Source: Amycolatopsis anabasis
Lineage (GTDB): Bacteria; Actinomycetota; Actinomycetes; Mycobacteriales; Pseudonocardiaceae
Reading direction: 5' to 3'
Assembly: GCF_009765355.1 (NCBI RefSeq)
Contig: NZ_VTHK01000044.1
Location: 1-64,000, forward strand
Length of the DNA: 64,000 nucleotides
The notes beneath the pieces were generated by a model. The model searched no databases. It was not told the DNA's origin and worked only from the letters and a program-made list of their open reading frames with translations. This document shows, one piece after another, positions 1 through 8,293 of the stretch (position 1 is the first letter of the stretch; each line of letters begins with the position of its first letter). The translations under genes were made by a program, and so were the position numbers.

Positions 1-682
1 CCTCCACGGGTCCGAGATCCTCCGCGGTCCCGGTCGCGGGGTCGAACAGGTGCAGTTGGCCGGTGCGGGGGCCGTAGTCCTTGTCGGCGCTGGCCTGGGT
101 GAGCACGGCGAGCGGGCCACCGTCGGGTCGTTGCCGCAGTTCCACGACGTGCCGGTCGTCGAACACGCTGGGGGTGGTGATCTGGCCGGTGCGCAGGTCG
201 AGCAGGCGCACCCGGGCACGGGGTTCGCGTTCGCCGACGACGATGGCGTCGTCGCGGTCCTGGGCGCGGCGCGTGTCCTGCTCGGTGGGCTCGTCCTCGG
301 CGACCAGCGCGACCAGGTCGGGATCGGCGAGCGGCCGGTGATCGATGATGCCGGCGCGCCAGCGGGTCAACGCGATCACCGTGCCGTCGGCGAGGGCGAG
401 CCGGTACAGCTGCGGAGTGCCACGCTCGATGCGGTCGGACAGGAAGTGCAGCGTGCGCGAGTCCGCGGACCAGCGTGGCCGGGACTCCGTCGCGGTGTCG
501 GCGGTCACCCGACTCCACACACCGTCGCCGTCGATGTCGGCCAGCCAGAGTGCGGTGTCGAGGTGGTCACCGATCCGGCTGATGGGAGCGAGGACATAGC
601 AGAGCAGATGCCCGTTCGGAGCGAGAGCCGGAGTCCGCGGGACACGACCATCAACCACGAGTCCAGCGGTCAAACCTGTCAC
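1..682 (-). CDS. S9-family (prolyl oligopeptidase-like) peptidase, N-terminal part, cut by window start
   Basis: The frame is open from a GTG at 682 to the window edge (227 codons). An in-frame TGA lies seven codons upstream of that GTG, so it is the only sensible start. The visible part looks like the beta-propeller half of an S9 serine peptidase, with repeated blade-like segments such as LAPNGHLLCYVLAP, WSADSRTLHFLSD and LRTGQITTPSVFDDR. It also has the WRAGIIDHRPLADPD stretch typical of actinobacterial S9 peptidases. The catalytic alpha/beta-hydrolase domain would lie outside the window, so activity cannot be judged. S9 enzymes cleave peptides, often after proline or from acylated N-termini. 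It is separated from the cluster by 615 nt without a clear gene and is probably a housekeeping neighbour marking the cluster edge. Confidence 0.72.
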   Translation of the reverse strand, partial: MTGLTAGLVVDGRVPRTPALAPNGHLLCYVLAPISRIGDHLDTALWLADIDGDGVWSRVTADTATESRPRWSADSRTLHFLSDRIERGTPQLYRLALADGTVIALTRWRAGIIDHRPLADPDLVALVAEDEPTEQDTRRAQDRDDAIVVGEREPRARVRLLDLRTGQITTPSVFDDRHVVELRQRPDGGPLAVLTQASADKDYGPRTGQLHLFDPATGTAEDLGPVE

Positions 683-1297
683 GTGATCAGTGTGCTCGCC
701 TCAACAGCACAGCACGCGATCGAGCCAGCGGTGGTGCGGATAAATGCGCGTGGGCGTAGACGACGGCGAGTTTGGCCATGCGGTAGCCGCGGTCACGGTC
801 GTAGCCGGGCTGGTAGTTCGTGGCTCTTGCGTTGGAAAACCGTGATCGCTTGTTCGGCGCCGCGTGCGGCGGCTGCTCGAAGCACGACCACTTCGACCAG
901 GACGCGAGCGCAGTCTGGTCCATCCGCGCCAGAGTCAAACGGTGACCGCGACTACACCCGTACTGAGCACAGTCACTCATACTCGTCGCAGGTCGAACAC
1001 GCCAGCGTGTGCCCGATCCACGTCAGCCTTCCGATCGGCATCGGCACGTTCACCATGCCGGCTAGCCCGTGTGATCACGGATCGGGTGATGGCGTCGGCC
1101 GAGACGAGCTGCGTCAAGTACAGCTCGGTGCCGTCAACCCGAACGGTGAAGGCACACAGCCCGCACCAGCGCCCGGCAGAAGTGACCACCCATTCGGTCA
1201 ACTGGGCCTCGATCGGTTCGACGAGCCGGATCCCCGTGGCGCGGACCCAGTCCGGGATTCCCGCGCCTGGTTGCGGTTCGCCTGGGGACCAGGGCTG
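683..1297. other. Intergenic stretch of 615 nt, no confident gene
   Basis: This stretch lies between the stop of the response regulator and the start of the S9 peptidase. GC-rich codon bias is much weaker here than on either side. Short frames exist on both strands, but none has a convincing start, ribosome-binding site or recognisable domain. A small perfect palindrome (ACACGC, CA, GCGTGT at 997-1010) is the only notable local structure, and its loop is too tight for a good hairpin. The stretch may hold eroded remnants of lost genes and probably includes the promoter of the S9 peptidase. Confidence 0.5.
977..1201 (-). pseudogene. Possible remnant of a small hypothetical protein gene
   Basis: A minus-strand frame encodes a plausible globular segment, TEWVVTSAGRWCGLCAFTVR followed by VDGTELYLTQLVSADAITR. 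Protein-like sequence also continues upstream in the same frame (IPDWVRATGIRLVEPIEAQL), back to the TGA of the response regulator. No ATG or GTG is available in that interval, only a TTG at 1201 with no ribosome-binding site. The last 30 or so residues look like random translation. This suggests a decayed gene rather than a working one. I do not recognise the family, and a chance frame in GC-rich DNA is a real alternative. Confidence 0.2.
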
Positions 1298-1984
1298 TCA
1301 GGACGCGGGCCGGACGAGGCCGGATTCGTAGGCGAAGATGACGGCCTGGGTGCGGTCCCGTAGGCCGAGTTTGGTCAGGATCCGGCTGACGTGGGTTTTG
1401 ACCGTCTGTTCGGCCAGCACCAGGTGTTCGGCGATCTCGGCGTTCGATTTCCCCTCGGCGAGGAGGGCCAGCACCTCGGTTTCGCGGTCGGTGAGCTGGT
1501 TCAGCCGGGTGCGGGTGAGCGCGCGGTGGGCGCCGAGGCGGGCGAACTCGTCGATGAGCCGCTTGGTCACCGAAGGGGCGAGCAGGGCGTTGCCGTCGGC
1601 GACCACGCGTACCGCGTCGGCCAGGGTGTGTGCGGACGAATCCTTCAGCAGAAACCCGCTCGCCCCGGCGCGCAGTGCCTCGTACACGTACTCGTCGAGG
1701 TCGAAAGTGGTCAGCACGAGCACCTTCGTGGCCGGTGGGTTCGCGGTTTCCTGTTGTTCGGCAACGTATTCGACGATCTTCCGGGTGGCTTCGAGCCCGT
1801 TCAACACCGGCATGCGCACGTCCATCAGCACCACATCCGGATGCAGCCGAGCGACCTCGTCCACGGCATCCTGACCGTCGGCGGCCTCACCCGCGACCTC
1901 GATGTCCGGCTGGGCCGACAGCAGCACCGACAGTCCTTCGCGGACCAGGGCCTGATCGTCGGCGATCAATACCCGGATGGACAT
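1298..1984 (-). CDS. NarL/LuxR-type response regulator
   Basis: This 228-residue protein has a receiver domain followed by a LuxR-type helix-turn-helix. The receiver shows the acidic pair D9-D10, the phosphoacceptor Asp at about 55 (VVLMDVRMP), the LTTFD switch segment and the Lys in FLLKDSS. A short extra segment (about EQQETANPPAT) precedes the fourth strand. The C-terminal domain has LTDRETEVLALLAEGKSNAE and the TVKTHVSRILTKL recognition helix. The ATG overlaps the TGA of the upstream kinase gene (TGATG), so the two are translationally coupled and almost certainly partners. It should bind DNA when phosphorylated. Its place at the cluster edge makes it a candidate cluster regulator, but no target is shown by the sequence. 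Confidence 0.92.
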   Translation of the reverse strand: MSIRVLIADDQALVREGLSVLLSAQPDIEVAGEAADGQDAVDEVARLHPDVVLMDVRMPVLNGLEATRKIVEYVAEQQETANPPATKVLVLTTFDLDEYVYEALRAGASGFLLKDSSAHTLADAVRVVADGNALLAPSVTKRLIDEFARLGAHRALTRTRLNQLTDRETEVLALLAEGKSNAEIAEHLVLAEQTVKTHVSRILTKLGLRDRTQAVIFAYESGLVRPAS

Positions 1985-3252
1985 CAGTCCCCGCCCCCGG
2001 CCAGCGGGAGCACCGCGGTCACCTCGTACCCGCCCTCCGGGGTTTCGCCCACCGTCAGATCTCCCTTCAACATCCCCACCCGTTCCCGCATCCCCAGCAT
2101 GCCGTGCCCCTGCCCGCCGGTGCTCACCGGCGCCTTGGCGGGAGGGCCGTTGACGATCCGGAGGCGGAGCACGTCGCGCTGGTGGTGGATCTCCACCCGC
2201 ACGGCCGATCCCGGCGCATGTCGCATCGCGTTGTTCAGCGCCTCCTGGATGATCCGGTACGCGGACAGTTCCAGGCCGGGCGGCAGCGGTAGCGGCATAC
2301 CGGTCACCGCGGTACCGACCTCGAGGCCGGCCGCCCGGGCTCCGGTGACCAGATCGGGCACGCCCGCCAGGGTCGGCTGCGGCGCGGGTTCCGCTCCCCC
2401 GCCTTCCGCGCGCAGGACGCCGAGGACCCGCCGCAGTTCGGCGAGGGCGTCCTGGGCATGGGTCCGGATGGTGGCGAAGCTCTGGGTCAGTGGCTCGGGC
2501 GGGTCGGTGACCCGATAGGGCGCGGCCTCGGCCTGGATGGCGATGACCGACATGTGGTGGGCGAGCACGTCGTGCAGTTCCCGGGCAATCCGGCTGCGCT
2601 CCTCGAGCACGGCCCGCCGATCCCGCTCCGTGGCGGTGATCCGGCGTTGCTCGGTCAACCGCCGCGTGGCCTCGCCCCGGCCCCGCAGAGCGTTCGCGGC
2701 CACCAGCACGATGGCGGCGAGCGCACCCATCTCCACCAGATCCGACAGGTCGTAGCCGGGTGGCATGCGCAAGACCAGGATCACCCCGGCGACCAGGGTC
2801 AGCAGCCACATTTCGACCAGTACTCGCGGCCGCACCCACAACGCCACCAAACCGAGGACGCACAGGTGCGCGAGCACGCTGGGCTCGGCCCACACGGGCG
2901 CGGCCCCTCCTGCCCTGGCCACCTCGCTGACCACGCCGCTCGCGACGACCGACAGCCACCATCCGGCCATCGGCCGGTAGAGGCACAGCACCAGCGGAAG
3001 TCCCTGCAGCGCTCCGAACAACACGCCGAGGCTCAACGCCATCCCGGGATTCGCCTGCCACGTCTGGCCGCCGGCCAGGGCGGCGAGGGCGACCGCGCAG
3101 GCCACCACGAGCACCTGCGGCAGCCACTCTGCCCACAACCAGGGCGCACCGGTCCAACGGGGCACCTTCGGTACCGCTCCCGGACGGAGGTCCTGCCAAC
3201 CGGCACGCGCGATCCGGGCCGCACGGGCCCGCAGCCGCTTTCCGCGTGCCAT
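1984..3252 (-). CDS. Two-component sensor histidine kinase (NarL/DesK-like class)
   Basis: This is a 422-residue membrane kinase. The N-terminal half has five or six hydrophobic segments (for example LPQVLVVACAVALAALAG, LSLGVLFGALQGLPLVLCL, LLTLVAGVILVL) with little between them, so it probably senses a signal within or close to the membrane. The HisKA_3 dimerisation domain carries the phosphoacceptor His in RIARELHDVLAHHMS at about residue 226. It is followed by an HATPase_c domain with the N-box EALNNAMRHAP and G-box GHGMLGMRERVGML. The chosen start is ATG (MARGKRLRAR); a slightly upstream GTG is possible. The gene overlaps the response-regulator gene by one base of shared TGATG. The methyltransferase gene lies 77 nt upstream on the same strand. 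Confidence 0.9.
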   Translation of the reverse strand: MARGKRLRARAARIARAGWQDLRPGAVPKVPRWTGAPWLWAEWLPQVLVVACAVALAALAGGQTWQANPGMALSLGVLFGALQGLPLVLCLYRPMAGWWLSVVASGVVSEVARAGGAAPVWAEPSVLAHLCVLGLVALWVRPRVLVEMWLLTLVAGVILVLRMPPGYDLSDLVEMGALAAIVLVAANALRGRGEATRRLTEQRRITATERDRRAVLEERSRIARELHDVLAHHMSVIAIQAEAAPYRVTDPPEPLTQSFATIRTHAQDALAELRRVLGVLRAEGGGAEPAPQPTLAGVPDLVTGARAAGLEVGTAVTGMPLPLPPGLELSAYRIIQEALNNAMRHAPGSAVRVEIHHQRDVLRLRIVNGPPAKAPVSTGGQGHGMLGMRERVGMLKGDLTVGETPEGGYEVTAVLPLAGGGD

Positions 3253-3329
3253 CGTGGCTACCTCCGTGCTCGGACCGGACCGGACGCGTTGATCCTGCCG
3301 CAGGCGACGGGCCGATGCAGTGGGCGGGC

Positions 3330-4058
3330 TCATCCACGCGACGCCGGAGTGCGGAAGAAAATCATCGGATTCCGCTCGCCCCGGTGTATCGGCTCGGCCA
3401 ACCCGGCTTTCCGCTTGAACTGGACGATCCGCTCGTACACCTCGCGCGCTGCCGCCCGGGACGCGGTGAAATACCCGAGATTTCGGTGTGCGAGCCAGTC
3501 GAGCACCTCCGCCCCCTCCCGGAACGGACACGGCTGGCGCCGGCGAAAAACGTCGTGGACGCTCACGGACGTTTCCGGCGCCAGTACCGGCAACATCTCG
3601 GCCAGGTACCAGCGAGCGAACCGGGCGCTGTGCTCCGCGTCGAGAAACAGGTAATCCACACCGTGCAGCCAATTCTTGGTCAGGGTTCGGACATCGCCCT
3701 GGCAGAAGGTCCACCGCCCGAAGGCGAGGGACCGCGGGACCAGATAGTCGGCGGCGTCGGTCAGGTCCACGGTGATCAACCGGCCGTATTCGTTGTCCCG
3801 CAACGCCCGCAGGATCCACGTGGTGGACCACCCGTGCAGGGCGCCGATCTCCGCCACGGTCACCGGGCGACGTTCCCTGATCAGCAGGTAGGTCAGCTCC
3901 GCCTCGATGTCGTCGATCTGCGCTCTCATCCCGCGCTCGTGCAACCCGCGCTGTTCGTCGCGAACCACGCGCAGCGAATCGCGGTACTTGTAGTACAACC
4001 GCACGACCTCGTCGGCGGTGAGGTCGGCGCACTCCCGGGCATTCTGCTGGTCGATCAT
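3330..4058 (-). CDS. CmcI-like class I SAM-dependent methyltransferase
   Basis: This is a 242-residue soluble protein. After an N-terminal helical segment it has the SAM-binding motif VAEIGALHGWSTTWILRAL (residues about 68-86), an acidic strand end (LITVDLTDAADYL), the segment WTFCQGDVRTL, and a metal/substrate-type strand DYLFLDAEHS at about 138-145. This arrangement matches the Methyltransf_24/CmcI-like group, which includes O-methyltransferases of secondary metabolism. The ATG at 4058 is preceded by GGGGAG with about five bases of spacing and is preferred over an in-frame ATG nine codons upstream. It could O-methylate a phenol or hydroxyl of the polyketide. This is inference, because the gene sits beside the kinase pair at the cluster border. 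Confidence 0.72.
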   Translation of the reverse strand: MIDQQNARECADLTADEVVRLYYKYRDSLRVVRDEQRGLHERGMRAQIDDIEAELTYLLIRERRPVTVAEIGALHGWSTTWILRALRDNEYGRLITVDLTDAADYLVPRSLAFGRWTFCQGDVRTLTKNWLHGVDYLFLDAEHSARFARWYLAEMLPVLAPETSVSVHDVFRRRQPCPFREGAEVLDWLAHRNLGYFTASRAAAREVYERIVQFKRKAGLAEPIHRGERNPMIFFRTPASRG

Positions 4059-4154
4059 GAGGTCTCCCCGTCCATTTCGGACCATGTACGAGAAACCTAA
4101 GCGCGCCGGGGCGTGGTGGGCGTCCCCCGCGGGAGGGCAGTTCGAAGGTAGCTC

Positions 4155-4940
4155 TCAAGTATTACGCGCCGGAGGGCACCCCACCCGCGAAGCGAGTTGC
4201 TCCCGGACCGTGTTGAGCACGGTCAGGGCGCACGAGTTGAGGTAGAAATGCCCGCCCGAAAACACCTGCAGGTCGAACCGCCCGGTGGTGTGCTCGCCCC
4301 AGGCGCGTGCTTCCTCGATCGTCGACTTGGGATCGCTGTCCCCGATGAACGCGAAGATGGGACAGCTCAGCTTGGGCCCCGGCCGGTACCGGTAGGTCTC
4401 CGCGGCGCGGTAATCGTTCCTGATCGCGGGCAGGATCATGCGCAGCACATCTTCGTCCCCGAGCAGCAGTGACTCGGTGCCGCTCAGCGCCGTGATTTCG
4501 GCGAGCAGTTCGTCGTCGTCACGCAGGTGCACCCATTCTTTCCGGTGCCGCGACGGCGCCCGCCGTCCGGAAGCGAACAGCGCGGCAGGCACGACTCCGT
4601 CGGCCTCGAGCCGCCGCGCGACTTCGAACGAGATGGTTGCTCCCATGCTGTGGCCGAACAGCGCCAAGGGTAACTCGGCGAGGGGCCGTACGGCGTGGAA
4701 CACCTGGTCGGCGAGTTCGTGGAGGTCGTCGATCCCCGGCTCGCTGCGCCGGTCCTGCCGGCCGGGGTACTGGATGGCGGCCACATCCACCATTGGCGCC
4801 AGGGACCGGGACGCCGGGAAGAAGAAGCTCGCCGATCCTCCGGCGTGCGGCAGGCAGACCAATCTGATGCCGGCATCCGGCGCGGGGTGAAAACGCCGCA
4901 CCCACCTGCCGACATCGGCATTGTTCTCGAGAGCGCTCAA
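4155..4940 (-). CDS. Type II (editing) thioesterase
   Basis: This 261-residue alpha/beta-hydrolase is of the discrete thioesterase type that accompanies PKS and NRPS systems. It has the family opening LVCLPHAGGSASFF (about 27-40), QYPGRQDRR, and the nucleophile elbow FGHSMGA with Ser98. The catalytic Asp is probably in FIGDSDP and the His in SGGHFYL. Such enzymes strip wrongly primed or stalled acyl groups from carrier proteins. The start chosen is TTG at 4940, because GGGGGAGG stands five bases before it and the next candidates (GTG) lie inside the conserved N-terminus. It follows the carboxyltransferase gene by 41 nt and probably shares its transcript. Confidence 0.9.
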   Translation of the reverse strand: MSALENNADVGRWVRRFHPAPDAGIRLVCLPHAGGSASFFFPASRSLAPMVDVAAIQYPGRQDRRSEPGIDDLHELADQVFHAVRPLAELPLALFGHSMGATISFEVARRLEADGVVPAALFASGRRAPSRHRKEWVHLRDDDELLAEITALSGTESLLLGDEDVLRMILPAIRNDYRAAETYRYRPGPKLSCPIFAFIGDSDPKSTIEEARAWGEHTTGRFDLQVFSGGHFYLNSCALTVLNTVREQLASRVGCPPARNT

Positions 4941-4981
4941 CGAATCCTCCCCCGCCCACGCGCCACTTGTCCGTGCGGGAA

Positions 4982-6409
4982 TCACAGTGGAATGTTGCCG
5001 TGGTCGCCCCGGCCGGCGGGCGCCTCGGCCAGTGCCTCCGCGACTCGCCGCCGGGTGTCCTCCGGTGTGATCACCTCGTCGACCACACCGAGCCGCATGG
5101 CGCGGCCGACTCCCCCGGCCGTTTCGCGCTGCTCGGCGATCAACCGGGCACGAAGGTCCTCGCGGTCCTCTTCGGGCGCCGCCGCCAGCTTCTTGCGGTG
5201 CAGGATTCCGACCGCCGCCTCGGCCCCCATCACCGCGACCTCGGCATCGGGCCAGGCGAAAACCCGGGTGGCTCCGAGCGACCGCGAGTTCATCGCGATA
5301 TACGCGCCACCGTAGGACTTGCGGGTGATCAGCGTGACCCGGGGAACGACCGCCTCGGCGAAGGCGTGCAGCAGCTTGGCGCCCCGGCGGACCACGCCAC
5401 CCCATTCCTGGCCGACGCCGGGGAGATATCCCGGCACATCCACGACCACCAGCAGGGGAATGCCGAAGGAATCGCACAACCGCACGAATCGGGAAGCCTT
5501 CTCCGCCGAGAGCGAATCCAGACAACCGCCTTTGCGCAGCGGGTTGTTGGCGAGCACACCGATAGCCCGGCGACCGAGCCGACCGAATCCGACCACCATA
5601 TTGGGCGCCCAGCGGGGTTGCAGTTCCTCGAACGCGTCGTCATCGAGGACGGCCCGGACCAGTGGGCGCACGTCGTAGGCCCGGCGTGGCGACTCGGGCA
5701 ATGCCAAACCGGGATCGGTGCCGCCGCGCAGCGCGTGCGGGTCGAACAGCCCCGGGCTGGCGAAGAAACCGGCCAGCCGGCGGGTCCGTTCGTAGGCCTC
5801 GGATTCGCTGTCGACCGTCACGTGCACCACACCGGACCTGCGACCGTGCGCGTCCGCGCCGCCGAGTCCCGCCATGTCGATCTGCTCGCCGGTCACGCTG
5901 CGCACCACATCCGGACCGGTGACGAAGACGCGACCGGCCTCGGACATGACGACCAGATCGGTCAGGGCGGGCCCGTAGGCCGCCGCCCCCGCCGCGGGGC
6001 CGAGCACCACCGAGAGTTGCGGAACGCGTCCCGAAGCCCGCGTCATCGCGGCGAACATCCTGCCGACGCCGTCCATCGACTCGACACCGTCGGCCAGCTT
6101 GGCGCCGCCGGAATGCCACAGCCCGATCACCGGGCAACGTTCCCGCACCGCGAGGTCGATCGCCCCCACGATGTCTCCCGCTCCCCGGGCGCCCAGCGCA
6201 CCGCCCATGGTGGTGGCATCCGTGCAGTACGCGACGACCGGAGCGCCGTTGACGCGTCCGGTCGCCACCCGCACTTCGCTGCCTTCGGAGGAATTCAACG
6301 GTAGGACCGAACCCGCATCCAGGAGCCGGGAAAGCCGCACCATAGGCTCACGGGAGTCGAGCTTCGGTTCGCTGGAAATGAGTGGCGGCTGTGCCGCTAA
6401 CGTCGACAT
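4982..6409 (-). CDS. Acyl-CoA carboxylase carboxyltransferase (beta) subunit, PccB/AccD-like
   Basis: This 475-residue protein has two crotonase-like halves. The N-half oxyanion region is TTMGGALGARGAGDI, followed by GLWHSGGAKLADG. The C-half has VVDVPGYLPGVGQEWGGV and KSYGGAYIAMNSRSLGA. It transfers carboxyl from biotin to an acyl-CoA. No biotin-carboxylase/BCCP or epsilon subunit is encoded here, so it would need partners from elsewhere in the genome. In a PKS cluster it may make methylmalonyl-CoA or a larger alkylmalonyl-CoA, as MccB-type subunits do. The ATG at 6409 is chosen; an in-frame GTG lies five codons upstream. Codon 4 is TTA (6398-6400), the rare bldA-dependent codon. Direct repeats at 6492-6524 lie upstream. 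Confidence 0.9.
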   Translation of the reverse strand: MSTLAAQPPLISSEPKLDSREPMVRLSRLLDAGSVLPLNSSEGSEVRVATGRVNGAPVVAYCTDATTMGGALGARGAGDIVGAIDLAVRERCPVIGLWHSGGAKLADGVESMDGVGRMFAAMTRASGRVPQLSVVLGPAAGAAAYGPALTDLVVMSEAGRVFVTGPDVVRSVTGEQIDMAGLGGADAHGRRSGVVHVTVDSESEAYERTRRLAGFFASPGLFDPHALRGGTDPGLALPESPRRAYDVRPLVRAVLDDDAFEELQPRWAPNMVVGFGRLGRRAIGVLANNPLRKGGCLDSLSAEKASRFVRLCDSFGIPLLVVVDVPGYLPGVGQEWGGVVRRGAKLLHAFAEAVVPRVTLITRKSYGGAYIAMNSRSLGATRVFAWPDAEVAVMGAEAAVGILHRKKLAAAPEEDREDLRARLIAEQRETAGGVGRAMRLGVVDEVITPEDTRRRVAEALAEAPAGRGDHGNIPL

Positions 6410-6491
6410 AATCCTATTCCCCACGCGGTAGTCGAAGCGAAAGAATTGACCACTCCCCCTTGGACAGTAGTCGTTAATGGACTTCGGCGGT

Positions 6492-6524
6492 AACCCCTAA
6501 CGTTTCCCGAACTACCAACCCCTA
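6492..6524. promoter_or_regulatory. Direct repeat of TAGGGGTT (minus strand) before the carboxyltransferase gene
   Basis: The sequence AACCCCTA occurs twice on the plus strand, at 6492-6499 and 6517-6524, with starts 25 bp apart. In the direction of transcription this reads TAGGGGTT. The repeats lie in the only sizeable gap (156 nt) between the long 12-gene run and the carboxyltransferase gene, 83 nt or more upstream of its ATG. Similar C-tract/TAGGGG motifs occur in the divergent region near 59085-59120. This fits an activator binding site, but no regulator is identified. Confidence 0.35.
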
Positions 6525-6565
6525 GTCAAACCATTATTCATGGTGCGCGGAATTTGTTTCCACGT

Positions 6566-8293
6566 TCAGACGCTGGGAAGATGCACGGCCAGCACGGCAC
6601 TCCGGCCGGCACGGACGACATCCACGGCTTCCTTGAGGGCCGCCGGGAGCTCGTCGGGATCGTCGATCGTCCGTCCCCACGCGTTTCCGGCCGCGGCGGC
6701 GATTCCGGGGAGGTCGGCCTCCGGGGTGAATCGGACGTTGAAGTCGTCGTTCGCGGCGGCCACGCCGTCGGGGTGTACGGCGAGGGTGGACAGTTTGGGC
6801 GCTTTCCACCCCTGGTTGTCGAAGATGACCGTCAGGCTCGGCGCCTGGTAGCGGTTTGCCACCCAGTGCGCCGACGACGGCACTCCGAACAGGAATGTGC
6901 CGTCGCCGACCAGTGAGACCACGGTTTTCCCGGGGGCCGCCAGCTTGGCGCCGATCGCCGCACCGGCGTGCCAGCCCAGCGATCCGCCGCCCGAGCCGAA
7001 CAGGGTGCCCGGTTCCGATCGGGCCAACTGCTCGCTGACGACCGCGAAGTTCGTGATCGCCTCGGTGAGCACGATCGTCTCGTCGTCGATGGCCGCTCGG
7101 ACGCAGGCGGCCAGGTACTCGGGGGTGATGGTCCCGTTGACCGGCCGGGCGCGCTCGGTGCGCTCGGCGACCTGCCGCTCGTGTTCTGCCCGGACGTCGG
7201 CGCGGCGCCGTTCGACGGCCGCGGCGTCGAACGGCCCGGCGGCGACGAGATCGGCCACCTGCCGCACGGCGACGCCCGGATCGGCGCGGGCGAACACCTC
7301 CGCGGGCACGTGCCACAGCGGCATCCGCTCCTTGAGCGGATCGACGTCCACCACGAAGATCCGCGCGTCGGCGCGTGGCCGGTTGATCGACGGTACCCAC
7401 GGCACTTCACTGCCCAGCACCAGGATCACGTCCGCTTCGGCGAGCACCGGGTTCGGTCCCGGGGTGTTCCACTGGTAGCCGAGGTGCAGTGGATGGTCGG
7501 CGGGGAAGTTCACGTACATCGGCACCGATTCGACCACCGGGACGGCCAGCGACTCGCACAACCCGACCAGCTCCGGCACCGCTTGGGGGTCCCGGCCGAT
7601 GTGGGAGGTCACCACCAGCGGACTGCGCGCACCGGCCAGCGCCTCCGCGATGCGCCGCGCCACCTCGGGAGCCAGCGCGCCCGGAGCGGTCGGGGTGAAG
7701 GTCTCGGGCCGAGCGCGCACCGGTTCGATGTGCTGCTCCAGGACTTCCCGGGCGCAGACCAGATACACCGGCCCCGCCGGATCGCTGCGGGCGATCTGCA
7801 GCGCTCGGTGCACCACCTGCTTCACGTTGTGCCCGGTGCGGATCTCGTTGTCGTACTTGGTGTATCCCCGCACGATCCCGCGCTGATCGGGCACGTCCTG
7901 CACCCAGTGGATGAACTCGTTGCGCCCGCCCGGCAGCTCGCCTTCCTGGGTATACGGCGAGGCGCCCGCGAAGATCAGCACCGGCACCCGCGCGCCCGCC
8001 GCGTTGTTGAGCGTGCCGCCGAGATTCTGCGTGCCGGAATCCACATGCACGATCACCGCTTGCGGCTGCCCGGTCACCTGCGCGTACCCCTGCGCCGCGG
8101 ACATCGCGACACTCTCATGTGGACAGATGATCAGCTCGGGGAAGCGATCGGCCGCGCCCTCCTGCCTGGCCTGCGCATAGGCTTCGAGCAACCCGGGATG
8201 GTCACTGCCCAGGTTGGCGAACGCGTAGCGGACCCCGGCCTCGCCGAGCGCCTCCAGGAAGGCCGTACTGGTGGTGTACCGGGGTTCGCCCAT
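6566..8293 (-). CDS. ThDP-dependent decarboxylase, benzoylformate decarboxylase-like
   Basis: This 575-residue ThDP enzyme has the usual Pyr, central and PP domains. The cofactor-activating Glu is E60 in ICPHESVAM. The PP-domain motif starts GDGTFLFGVPSSAHW and ends IFDNQGW. Three residues that define benzoylformate decarboxylase appear to be kept: Ser30 in ANLGSDHP (S26 of the Pseudomonas enzyme), His83 in VIVHVDSG (H70), and the His in PADHPLHLG (H281). The predicted reaction is 3,5-dihydroxyphenylglyoxylate to 3,5-dihydroxybenzaldehyde plus CO2, linking DpgC to the aldehyde dehydrogenase. The ATG at 8293 overlaps the upstream stop (TGATG). An acetolactate-synthase-like carboligase is the main alternative. 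Confidence 0.8.
   Translation of the reverse strand: MGEPRYTTSTAFLEALGEAGVRYAFANLGSDHPGLLEAYAQARQEGAADRFPELIICPHESVAMSAAQGYAQVTGQPQAVIVHVDSGTQNLGGTLNNAAGARVPVLIFAGASPYTQEGELPGGRNEFIHWVQDVPDQRGIVRGYTKYDNEIRTGHNVKQVVHRALQIARSDPAGPVYLVCAREVLEQHIEPVRARPETFTPTAPGALAPEVARRIAEALAGARSPLVVTSHIGRDPQAVPELVGLCESLAVPVVESVPMYVNFPADHPLHLGYQWNTPGPNPVLAEADVILVLGSEVPWVPSINRPRADARIFVVDVDPLKERMPLWHVPAEVFARADPGVAVRQVADLVAAGPFDAAAVERRRADVRAEHERQVAERTERARPVNGTITPEYLAACVRAAIDDETIVLTEAITNFAVVSEQLARSEPGTLFGSGGGSLGWHAGAAIGAKLAAPGKTVVSLVGDGTFLFGVPSSAHWVANRYQAPSLTVIFDNQGWKAPKLSTLAVHPDGVAAANDDFNVRFTPEADLPGIAAAAGNAWGRTIDDPDELPAALKEAVDVVRAGRSAVLAVHLPSV

Noticed and set aside
683..980. Short minus-strand frame (about 97 codons) before the S9 peptidase gene
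   Set aside because: No ribosome-binding site, no family resemblance and mixed codon bias; treated as non-coding.
997..1010. Palindrome ACACGC-CA-GCGTGT as a terminator or attachment site
   Set aside because: The two-base loop is too small for a stable hairpin, no T-tract follows, and there is no integrase or tRNA gene nearby.
1298..3337. One 679-codon minus-strand frame joining kinase DNA and the response regulator
   Set aside because: Only its last 228 codons match a protein family. The upstream part is the kinase gene read out of frame, and the kinase has its own overlapping frame.
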